Source: Bacillus sp. AFS006103 (lineage in GTDB: Bacteria > Bacillota > Bacilli > Bacillales > Cytobacillaceae). From it: DNA of 50,791 nt. Positions within the stretch are counted from its first letter, which is position 1. The number at the start of each line of letters is the position of its first letter. A model generated the notes under the pieces. It did no database searches. It was given only the letters and a program-made list of their open reading frames with translations, and was not told the DNA's origin. Shown one piece after another: positions 44,203 through 50,791 of the stretch. The stretch is from positions 1 through 50,791 of the forward strand of contig NTXX01000037.1 of assembly GCA_002559145.1 (NCBI GenBank), given 5' to 3'. The translations under genes were made by a program, and so were the position numbers.

Positions 44203-45426
44203 TTAGATCACTTTAGATAATGTATGGAGTGCTTTCTGTTCGCGAGCTGCATGACCTTTTCCTAAACTAATCAGAGCTAAAAACGAAATACAATACAGAA
44301 CAGCCAGATAGATCATTGCCATGGTAACATTGGCATGCTGCAGAATAAATCCTACTAGAATCGGAGATAATCCCCCTAGTGCTCTACCAAAATTGAAAAT
44401 GGTATTAGTTGCTGTACTGCGGATTTCTACCGGGTAGAAATAACTAATTAATGCCCCATATCCAGCAAACATCCCATTTGAGAAAAATCCAACAATCGCC
44501 CCGCCAATCAACACCCCAGTTGCACCCGTCGCAAAAGAGTAGAAGAATACTGCCACCGCAGAAGCAATCAGGAACAATCCATAGGCTTTCTTCATGCCAA
44601 GTCGGTCCATCACTTGACCGAATGTTAGCATCCCGGCAATCATACCAACAGCCGTACTAATTGTCCAAAGAGCCGAACCGGAAACCGAAAGCCCTTGTGA
44701 CTGCTGCAGCATCGATGGAAGCCAAATCATCAAGCCATTATAGCCTGCAATTTGTACAGTTGCCATGACGGCTAGTGCGATGGTGGTTAAAACAGTTCTT
44801 GGGGTTGCAAACAATTCTTTTACGCTCCCCCGTTTTGAAGCTTGCTTTTTTTCTATATTAGAAGCCAGCCATTCTGGGGATTCGTTTAAATTTTTTCGTA
44901 CCATGAAGGCGAATAGAACCGGAATAATTCCGACGAAGAACAATCCACGCCAGCCCCAAGCTGGAAGAATCATCGCACTTAGAAGTGCAGCTAGAATCAC
45001 ACCAAATTGAGCTCCAATACTTACATAAGAAGAGGCGCGTCCTTGTTTGTTCTTTGGCCAAGCTTCAGCCACAAGCGTTACCCCAATTCCGTACTCACCG
45101 CCTGCTCCTATACCGGCAATAAAGCGGAAGATGTAGACCTGTTCGATATTTGCTGCCATTCCAGTTAACGCTGTCCCGATGGCAAACAATAAAATCGAAT
45201 AGGTAAAAACTTTAACTCTTCCAAACTTATCGGCTAAAATACCGAAAAGGATTCCCCCAAAGAGCATGCCTAAGTTCGTAATCGAGGAAATAAGCCCCCC
45301 TGTCGCCATATCGAGATGAAATTCGGCGATGATCATCGACATCGCAAAGGATAGAAACATGATGTCCATCCCTTCTAATGTCAAACCTGCTACTGATGCT
45401 ACCACAGTTTTTTTCTGATAATTCAT
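44203..45426 (-). CDS. MFS transporter, probably for a pyrimidine compound
   Basis: 407 aa with 12 predicted helices. MFS loop GILADKFGRVKVF (about 61-73) and the FIAGIGAGGEYGIG stretch place it among the AAHS/sugar-acid/NaiP-like symporters. AAGGAG lies 9 bases before the ATG. The fold does not give the substrate, but the leader contains a PyrR-type anti-antiterminator, an antiterminator and a terminator, and the next gene is a pyrimidine nucleotidase. Uptake of uracil, orotate or a related pyrimidine is therefore inferred. Confidence 0.85.
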   Translation of the reverse strand: MNYQKKTVVASVAGLTLEGMDIMFLSFAMSMIIAEFHLDMATGGLISSITNLGMLFGGILFGILADKFGRVKVFTYSILLFAIGTALTGMAANIEQVYIFRFIAGIGAGGEYGIGVTLVAEAWPKNKQGRASSYVSIGAQFGVILAALLSAMILPAWGWRGLFFVGIIPVLFAFMVRKNLNESPEWLASNIEKKQASKRGSVKELFATPRTVLTTIALAVMATVQIAGYNGLMIWLPSMLQQSQGLSVSGSALWTISTAVGMIAGMLTFGQVMDRLGMKKAYGLFLIASAVAVFFYSFATGATGVLIGGAIVGFFSNGMFAGYGALISYFYPVEIRSTATNTIFNFGRALGGLSPILVGFILQHANVTMAMIYLAVLYCISFLALISLGKGHAAREQKALHTLSKVI

Positions 45427-45445
45427 TTCTTACATTCTCCTTCCA

Positions 45446-45459
45446 AGCCTCACTGGACT
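45446..45459 (-). promoter_or_regulatory. second PyrR-like loop next to the Shine-Dalgarno of the MFS gene
   Basis: AGTCCAGTGAGGCT on the minus strand fits the PyrR-binding loop core TCCAGNGAGG with closing AG/CT. The AAGGAG ribosome site (45437-45442) begins 3 bases after it, so bound PyrR could block translation. The flanking stem is short. Confidence 0.5.
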
Positions 45460-45481
45460 ATGATTTAAAAGATAGTCGGAC

Positions 45482-45521
45482 AAAAATAAAATACCCTTCC
45501 ATCCAAAGGACAGAAGGGTAT
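45482..45521 (-). terminator. leader terminator of the PyrR attenuator
   Basis: ATACCCTTC / GAAGGGTAT perfect stem followed on the minus strand by TTTATTTTTG, about 56 bp upstream of the MFS start codon. Its loop contains GTCCTTT, which can pair with AAAGGAC at 45553-45559 as antiterminator. Confidence 0.85.
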
Positions 45522-45553
45522 CATATATCCAATCAAGTATATATGTCCGTTCG

Positions 45554-45587
45554 TCCTTTTTGGCCTCTCTGGACCAAATTTAAAGGA
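45554..45587 (-). promoter_or_regulatory. PyrR-binding anti-antiterminator hairpin
   Basis: On the minus strand TTTGG/CCAAA closes the loop TCCAGAGAGG, the conserved PyrR-binding sequence of Bacillus pyr attenuators. A lower stem TCCTT/AAGGA (with a 4-nt bulge) shares AAGGA with the alternative antiterminator. With UMP or UTP, PyrR would stabilise this hairpin and allow termination downstream. Confidence 0.85.
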
Positions 45588-45805
45588 ATTTTCTAAATTA
45601 TATTAACATAGTTATACAAGAGATGGCAATAACAAAATAAGAAAACAATGAGAATCTACGTGATGTGTCCCGTTATCTTAAATACCAAAAGCTAAGTGAA
45701 AATACATTGTTCGATATCTTTAAAATACCTAGTTTGCTAACAAATACGGAACTAAACTTAACCATGAAGGTATTAGACAAAAGATTCCTTCTTCTGCAAA
45801 ATCAA

Positions 45806-47026
45806 TTAGAAAGCCCAATTCCCTTTACGGAAAATCGGCTCACGGGTACCATCAGTTAATTCACCATCAATGTCCATATCCGCACAACCAATCATGAAAT
45901 CAACATGAGTTATACTCGAATTAAGTTCTACTTCCTCAAGTTGTTCCTTCGTCATTTTCTCTCCAGCTTCAATACAGTTAGGGAAACCAAAGCCTAATGC
46001 TAAATGGTTTGCAGCATTTTCATCAAATAATGTATTTAGGAAAAGTACGTTTGAGTTAGAAATAGGTGAGTCATGTGGAACCAGGGCTATTTCACCAAGA
46101 TAATGTGAACCTTCATCTGTTTCTACTAGGTTTTTTAATACTTCTTCTCCCTTCTTCGCTGTCATTTCAACAATTCGACCATTCTCAAAAGTTAATTTGA
46201 ACTCATTAATTAAATTACCTGCATAGCTAAGTGGTTTTTTACTCGAAACGAAACCATTAACACCTGAACGTAATGGCGAAGTGAAGACTTCCTCAGTTGG
46301 CATATTCGCAACAAATGGAACACCATGTCGATTTTGGGTTCCACCACTTCTCCATAGATGAAGGGGATGAAGCTCAATCGTTAAATCTGTGCCTTCAGCT
46401 TTGTAATGTAACTTCTTATATTTCTTATCATTTAAATAAGTTGCCTTTTGGTGCAAGTTTCCAATATGATCTTGCCATGCCTTTACAGGTTCAACTTCGT
46501 CTATACGTACTGAACTGAAGATGGCATCCCAAAGTTTGTCCAAGCTATTCGTTTCGCTTGTAAAAACCTTATCTGCCCAGGCTTGACTTGGAGCTGCGCA
46601 GATGAGCCAACTAACATCGTCATGCTGCTCTCGCCATTTTACCATGGCTTCTCCGCTTACTTTTTGATAATTCGCAATACGATTTGGATCAGCTTTGGAC
46701 AATAAACCCGGATCGTCGGAAACGATAAATAAAAATGCCGCATCCTTATCAATCAACTTCTCACGTTGAATTCGCTCCCATTCAGGAAATTCCGTGAACA
46801 CATCATCTGATGCTCTCAAATAGCGTGACAGTGTGATTTCAGGATCAGAATAGTCCACGTACACATTTTTTGCACCTACATTGTAAGCCTCGTGTGCGAC
46901 AGCTCTAGCAAATGGAATCGTATCCACACTAGCTCTTACATAAAGGATTTGGTTCGGTTGAACGTTTAATCCCACTTTTACAACCAATTCTGCATAGCTT
47001 TTTAATTTTGCCTCAAACGTTTTCAA
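45806..47026 (-). CDS. M29-family aminopeptidase (AmpS/PepT-like)
   Basis: 406 aa from the TTG at 47026 (preceded by GGAGGG at 6 bases); the ATG six codons upstream lies before the Shine-Dalgarno and is not used. Thermophilic-type M29 features: KVGLNVQPNQILYVRASVD at the N-terminus, NMPTEEVFTSP (metal Glu), GEIALVPHDSPIS, and the closing HVDFMIGCADMDIDG with His/Asp ligands. It is a cytoplasmic exopeptidase releasing N-terminal residues, using two metals. Monocistronic. Confidence 0.92.
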   Translation of the reverse strand: MKTFEAKLKSYAELVVKVGLNVQPNQILYVRASVDTIPFARAVAHEAYNVGAKNVYVDYSDPEITLSRYLRASDDVFTEFPEWERIQREKLIDKDAAFLFIVSDDPGLLSKADPNRIANYQKVSGEAMVKWREQHDDVSWLICAAPSQAWADKVFTSETNSLDKLWDAIFSSVRIDEVEPVKAWQDHIGNLHQKATYLNDKKYKKLHYKAEGTDLTIELHPLHLWRSGGTQNRHGVPFVANMPTEEVFTSPLRSGVNGFVSSKKPLSYAGNLINEFKLTFENGRIVEMTAKKGEEVLKNLVETDEGSHYLGEIALVPHDSPISNSNVLFLNTLFDENAANHLALGFGFPNCIEAGEKMTKEQLEEVELNSSITHVDFMIGCADMDIDGELTDGTREPIFRKGNWAF

Positions 47027-47449
47027 AAATATCCCTCCATTCATTGTTATTTTATCATGAGTTCTTTGGAAAATTGTATTTTTAAAGTAGTCCGCCCATT
47101 CGTTTCGGTATATTGATTTACAAACCTATATTAACCAATGATCTAATATATTTGGTGACAATGGCCATTGATATTTAACTTTCAACTCCTTCAAATTGAA
47201 CATCCCAATCCTCTGTATTATCGTCAGTGTAGCAATCCTAATCACGAAAATAAAGGTACCGTTAGTGTAGTTCTTCACAATCTTCTCTTTAACAAAACAA
47301 AACGGGTCTGATGCTGGCACCGTCCCCTTTTATTTTACTTATGTACCTTATAGAACTTTTTTACCAAAAATTATAAAAAACTGGTTATACTTACATTGAA
47401 GGTATAGAAGTATGAAAAAAATATCCCTCATGAACAAAGGAGACTTAAA
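47027..47449. other. 423-bp gene-free stretch
   Basis: No supported gene. A 64-codon frame on the minus strand (47126-47320) lacks a ribosome site and recognisable content. GGGGACGGTGCC on the minus strand at about 47319-47330 resembles a motif seen often between genes in Bacillus. The 3' end holds the promoter region and AAAGGAG site of the next gene. Confidence 0.4.
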
Positions 47450-48025
47450 ATGAGAAAACTCGTTCTATTTCTGCACTCTTCGCTTGACGGTTTTGTAGAA
47501 GGTCCGAACGGCAAAATGGACATTGGCTGGGTTTCATACGATGCTGACTTGGAGAAACACGCGAAAGAAATTCTGAGTACTGCCGACACTGTCATTTGGG
47601 GACGTGAGACTTATCAGATGATGCACAGTTACTGGACATCTGTGCCTTCTGACCCCTCAGCTTCGCAGCATGAACTTAATCATGCCGAGTGGATCGAAAA
47701 GACACCCAAAATCGTTTTTTCTACGACGTTGGAGAAAGTCGAATGGAACAATTCCAGACTGGTGAAAGAAGAGGTTAAGGAAGAGATCAAAAACCTCAAA
47801 CAGCAGCCTGGCATGGATATGGTCATCCTCGGCAGTCCTAGGTTAGCACACTACCTTATGCAGCTTGATTTAATAGATGAGTATAAAATTACGGTTTCTC
47901 CCGTCCTGATTGGTAGCGGGTTGCCGTTATTCCAAGGTCTTAAGGAGAAGATCAATCTTAAACTGATCGAAAACAAGACTTTTGATTCTGGAGCCATAGC
48001 CCTCGTTTACCAGACGGTTAGATGA
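47450..48025 (+). CDS. dihydrofolate-reductase-like protein (RibD C-terminal domain, YyaP-like)
   Basis: 191 aa. HSSLDGFVEGPNGKMDIGW at the N-terminus, ADTVIWGRETYQMM, and the NADPH-binding MDMVILGSPRLAHYLMQLDLIDEY are typical of the YyaP/YwjB group. These are predicted NADPH-dependent reductases of unknown substrate. AAAGGAG lies 8 bases before the ATG. A GCCGC..GCGG hairpin with TTTTC follows at 48071-48096. Confidence 0.9.
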   Translation: MRKLVLFLHSSLDGFVEGPNGKMDIGWVSYDADLEKHAKEILSTADTVIWGRETYQMMHSYWTSVPSDPSASQHELNHAEWIEKTPKIVFSTTLEKVEWNNSRLVKEEVKEEIKNLKQQPGMDMVILGSPRLAHYLMQLDLIDEYKITVSPVLIGSGLPLFQGLKEKINLKLIENKTFDSGAIALVYQTVR

Positions 48026-48283
48026 CCTTTTCTCCTAAAGCAGATTACGACGGATACGATAGCACAATAAGCCGCTTCTTTTACGAGGCGGTTTTCTTAT
48101 CCCAGTAGTTCACTAGCTATCCGTTACTTTCAGTCATATTTTCACAAACTTATAAATCTCCATGCTTCTGCTGATTAATGAAAGAGTAAAAAAGTTTACA
48201 TAATATTTTTATTGTTGAGTAAAACAGGGAGTTATTCTTTCGATTAGAATTAAATAATTCTAATTTTAACTTAATTTATTTCA

Positions 48284-48423
48284 CACGACTTCGGACACAC
48301 CTTTGCTTTTCTGGGCCTTCCTTGTCCGAAGTTGACATGACTTCGGACACGATTTTGCATTTTTTGCTCTTCCTTACCTAAAGTTAATACGATTTCGGTC
48401 ACGGCATTGCTTTTTATAATCAT
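48284..48423. repeat. three 52-bp tandem repeats (ACTTCGGACAC type)
   Basis: Copies begin at 48284, 48336 and 48388 with CACGACTTCGGACAC, CATGACTTCGGACAC and TACGATTTCGGTCAC; the third is incomplete. Each unit also has an inverted partner TGTCCGAAGT or TACCTAAAGT near its end, giving a foldable unit. Minus-strand reading yields CPKSC-like peptide, a pattern often annotated as spurious proteins in Bacillus. The 464-bp gap holds nothing else obvious. Confidence 0.75.
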
Positions 48424-48489
48424 CCTGATGTTAGACAGTGACACTTTAAGCTTACCCGCATAGGATGGCAGCAAGCGGAGGTGTCATGA

Positions 48490-49029
48490 ATGAAGAAATG
48501 GTTAAAAGCGGTCATTTTGACATACCTTTCCCTTCTGTTTTTTGGCAGTTTCCTTGCGGTCGGTATGTTGGGTACTGGTACACTAGAAAAATATTTTCCA
48601 TTCATTTCCGATATTAAAATCTTTTTATACTATTTTTTCGCTGGAGCCATTGGCGGTTCCCTGAGGCATCTATATATGTTCTGTACTCACTATATGGAAG
48701 ACAATTTACGCGATTATCGAAAATGGATTATGTATATTTTCTATCCGATATTTGCTACTGGTACGGCAGTCGTAGCGGTTACTATTATTCATAGCGGTAT
48801 CCTTTTAGTACAATTTACGGATTTTCAAGATACTCCTTATGCACCGATTAGCATTGCATTTTTTGTAGGATTTGGGTTTAATCGCTTTGTTAATAAGCTT
48901 AACACCGTATCCAAAGATATTTTTCAAACGGAAAACAAAAAAATGGATATAATCGAAGAAGCAAGTGATGAAACCGAGGAGTCCTCTGGCAAACAAATAG
49001 AAAGCCCCAACAGTTCTACCCACAAATAA
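48490..49029 (+). CDS. hypothetical membrane protein with acidic tail
   Basis: 179 aa. Four hydrophobic segments (about 8-30, 42-62, 80-103 and 110-135) are followed by an acidic, Ser/Glu-rich cytoplasmic tail (IIEEASDETEESSGK). GGAGG lies 8 bases before the ATG. I do not recognise the family. It is transcribed toward a terminator copied from the YjjG locus. Confidence 0.65.
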   Translation: MKKWLKAVILTYLSLLFFGSFLAVGMLGTGTLEKYFPFISDIKIFLYYFFAGAIGGSLRHLYMFCTHYMEDNLRDYRKWIMYIFYPIFATGTAVVAVTIIHSGILLVQFTDFQDTPYAPISIAFFVGFGFNRFVNKLNTVSKDIFQTENKKMDIIEEASDETEESSGKQIESPNSSTHK

Positions 49030-49030
49030 T

Positions 49031-49171
49031 AAAAAAGGCCGTCATGTGATAAGTCACATGATGGCTATTTGATGTAATCCATTAACTTTGATTCAAATTT
49101 AATATGGTATAGAGGTCATTCATATCATGAATTTCATAGGTAGGAAGAATACCCGTTTTGTTAGGTTTGGG
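49031..49171 (-). pseudogene. relic of a yjjG 3' end with its terminator
   Basis: On the minus strand TGILPTYEIHDMNDLYTILNLNQ and a stop (49082-49084) match the last 25 residues of the YjjG protein encoded at 43449 (TGILPTYEIHDLNELYTILNLEQ). The following hairpin also matches that at 43398-43435. Upstream of this stretch similarity ends. It is either a partial duplication or what is left of a second yjjG-like gene. Confidence 0.8.
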
Positions 49172-49244
49172 AAAACGAGGTAAGACCCTCAGTGCGCAAA
49201 AGCGTTAGCACGTTGATCGCCTGACCCGATCTTTCTTGTTCCTT

Positions 49245-49598
49245 CTATCTGTCTTGGTGTTTTGTGTCTAAGTACTGTTTCCAAGCGGTAACCCCACCAT
49301 CTAGTAATGTAACTTGGTATTCTTTTTTGGATAAAATTTCTGCACATTTCCTGGCGGAATTTCCGGTTGTACATGTTATGACAATCTCACTGTTTTTGGG
49401 CAAAGATTGCAGCCCTTCCTCTCCATTCTCCTCAAGGTCAAGGATAATATTCTTAGGGATATTCTGATTCTTGATATTCGGATTGACAATATGATAATCA
49501 TTGTATTTTTCTTCAGCACGTACGTCGAGGAGGAAGATCGGTTCATTCTTTTGAAGTTTCTCATCAAGAGCTTTCGGCGAAATTACTTTAAGCGACAT
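49245..49598 (-). CDS. rhodanese-domain sulfurtransferase
   Basis: 117 aa, a single rhodanese domain. PIFLLDVRAEEKYNDYHI (CH2A-like motif) is followed by the active-site loop CTTGNSA (about 75-81, persulfide Cys) and LLDGGVTAWKQYL at the end. AAAGGAG lies 8 bases before the ATG. It is a cytoplasmic sulfur carrier; no sulfur-metabolism genes are adjacent. Confidence 0.9.
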   Translation of the reverse strand: MSLKVISPKALDEKLQKNEPIFLLDVRAEEKYNDYHIVNPNIKNQNIPKNIILDLEENGEEGLQSLPKNSEIVITCTTGNSARKCAEILSKKEYQVTLLDGGVTAWKQYLDTKHQDR

Positions 49599-49840
49599 GT
49601 TAACGACTCCTTTATTTATTAAATTAAAAATTAAGGTCAGACTCTCAGTTTAGTAATGTGTACTGCATTGGGGGAATGACCCCATAACATTCGTCCATTG
49701 TACAAGTTTAAGATATAAGATAGCCTTTTTTCAAGGTTTTACTTCCTTAATGATGAAGTACCCTCTTTGAGCACTATTTGTAGGCGGTCCTCATCAAATT
49801 CTCTAGTTTGGTCCTTAATCGAGTAACTAGCAAAAGTAAC

Positions 49841-49865
49841 ATAAGCGGAGCTTTTCCGTTTAAAT
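49841..49865. repeat. second copy of the AAGCGG palindrome
   Basis: TAAGCGGAGCTTTTCCGTTTA is an imperfect palindrome like those at 7099-7118 and 7212-7226, just outside the predicted end of the IS605-type element. Confidence 0.45.
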
Positions 49866-49887
49866 GCAAAATGTAGCTTGTTTCGGG

Positions 49888-49990
49888 TTGAACTACTCAC
49901 CCCTTATCGACCTAGCGGTCTGATTGAAGGGGGAGATTCCTAAGAACACCAGCGTATCCGCTAGTTATTGATTAGGCGATCCCCGTCGCA
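49888..49990 (-). ncRNA. predicted right end and omega-RNA (reRNA) scaffold of the tnpB element
   Basis: Downstream of the tnpB stop on the minus strand are hairpins typical of IS200/IS605 right ends: ACTAGCG/CGCTGGT, then CCCCTT/AAGGGG (49927-49932 with 49900-49905) enclosing GACC/GGTC. The end motif is GAGTAGTTCAA (49888-49898). In this family the RNA over this region guides TnpB, and the guide is the flank just beyond the right end (here from about 49887 downward, CCGAAACAAGC). Boundaries are approximate. Confidence 0.55.
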
Positions 49991-50791
49991 CCGACGGTTA
50001 GAAGTCTTAACGCTTCATTTTTAAGATTTTGTCCCGCGTTAATATCCCTTTGGTGATGGGTATGGCATTTTGGACATTCCCATTCACGCAAGCCAAGATT
50101 TTTAACGTCTTTGTTTTGGTAGCCACAACATGAGCAAAGCTGGCTGGATGGAAAATTTTTTGCAACTGTCACAACTTGTTTTCCATACCATTTTGCCTTG
50201 TATTCAATTATGGTTTTGAACTCAGACCATGATACTTCACTAATGGCTTTAGCCAGGTTGTGATTTTTTAACATATTTGATACTGACAAATCTTCCATTC
50301 CGATAACGTCGTGGTTTTTGACAATATCAGTGGAGATTTTGTGCAAGTAATCATTTCTTGCGTTTGTAATTTTCTCATGAATGCAGGCAACTTTCCGTTT
50401 GGCTTTATACCAGTTAGTACCGCCAACGATTCGTCTGCTCATGATTCGTTGTAGTTTAGCTAACTTTTCTTCTAAGGTGCGGAAAAACTTTGGATTGGAG
50501 TAAGTCGTTCCATCTGAAAGAATAGCGAAATCTTTGAGTCCGACATCAATCCCGATAGCCGATTCTGTTTTAGGCATTTAGGTAACTTCAACCTCTGTTC
50601 CTATCGAAACAAAGTATTTGCCCGACGAATTGCGTCTAATGGTAGCATTCAATATCTTGCCATGGACTTCACGACTTTTTGCAAAACGAACTAATCCAAG
50701 CTTAGGCAGCTTAATATAGTTACCTTCAATAGCAATATTTCCGTTCGTATGCTTTGTTGTGTAGGATTGCACAGGATTCTTCTTCGATTTA
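49972..50791 (-). pseudogene. tnpB: IS200/IS605-family tnpB (RNA-guided nuclease) with in-frame stop, 5' end outside the window
   Basis: One reading frame runs from the window edge to 49972 with a single TAA at 50578-50580. The upstream part (KKNPVQSYTT...KYFVSIGTEVEVT) is the TnpB beta-barrel region. The downstream part has RuvC motif [10 protein letters not shown] (catalytic Asp), motif [12 protein letters not shown] (Glu), the zinc ribbon CSCCGYQ...[11 protein letters not shown], and motif III Asp in RDINAGQNL. The stop sits directly before MPKTES, where active TnpB proteins continue without break. The protein is probably inactivated, unless the two parts associate. No tnpA is in the window. 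Confidence 0.85.

Noticed and set aside
47126..47320. 64-codon minus-strand frame after the aminopeptidase.
   Set aside because: No Shine-Dalgarno, no recognisable domain, and it sits in a stretch with repeat-like GGGGACGGTGCC.
48271..48474. Minus-strand frame of 67 codons with CPKSC-like peptide.
   Set aside because: It is the translation of the 52-bp repeats and has no ribosome site.

Overview
The window looks like chromosome of a low-GC, endospore-forming Bacillaceae bacterium (Bacillus/Neobacillus/Peribacillus type). The evidence is the AT-rich sequence, strong AGGAGG-type ribosome binding sites, a CotB-like spore coat protein, a gamma-SASP-like small gene, a duplicated DUF3231 protein, a DegV protein, CcpA (cre) sites, a TPP riboswitch and a PyrR-type attenuator. 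The species cannot be fixed from the sequence alone. No rRNA, tRNA, CRISPR array or complete mobile element was seen.

Layout. 1-3.9 kb: an OFA-family MFS transporter behind a LytS/LytTR two-component pair, with a LytTR-type direct repeat between regulator and transporter. 4-17.4 kb: mostly single small genes, including a CotB-like coat protein, an MGT glycosyltransferase, a SASP-like gene, a VOC protein, an XRE/DUF2975 pair, a CBS-HEPN protein, a 57-aa gene behind two cre sites, a DUF3231 protein, a zincin-like protein with altered active site next to a membrane NERD protein, a tubulin/FtsZ-superfamily GTPase, a DMT protein and a sialate esterase. 17.4-24.4 kb: a Bcr/CflA exporter, a large Gly/Tyr-FlgD-LysM protein, a NERD-helicase and two unknown proteins.

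24.4-32.3 kb: a MazG plus PLD-helicase operon, a frameshifted aldo/keto reductase, DegV, and a phage-like DnaD/DnaB replication module with overlapping perfect inverted repeats upstream. 32.3-36.2 kb: a complete TPP-riboswitch-controlled thiamine-precursor uptake operon (ThiY, thiamine-binding DUF77, ThiX, ThiZ, TatD). 36.3-41.3 kb: a polar amino-acid ABC transporter with two M20 amidohydrolases.

41.6-50.8 kb: an AAA ATPase, a PrmC-like methyltransferase, and an MFS transporter plus YjjG nucleotidase transcribed behind what reads as a full PyrR attenuator. Next come an M29 aminopeptidase, a DHFR-like reductase, 52-bp tandem repeats, a membrane protein, a relic of the YjjG 3' end, a rhodanese and, at the edge, an IS605-type tnpB broken by an in-frame stop.

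The strongest functional links are inferred from regulatory DNA: OFA transporter with LytTR repeats (carboxylate/pyruvate sensing), MFS-YjjG with PyrR signals (pyrimidine uptake or salvage), and ThiXYZ with a TPP riboswitch. Several defence-like architectures (CBS-HEPN, two NERD proteins, MazG/PLD-helicase) are scattered over about 18 kb without a recognisable known defence operon. Many gene starts given here differ from the longest open frame, because the Shine-Dalgarno sequence points to an internal codon.
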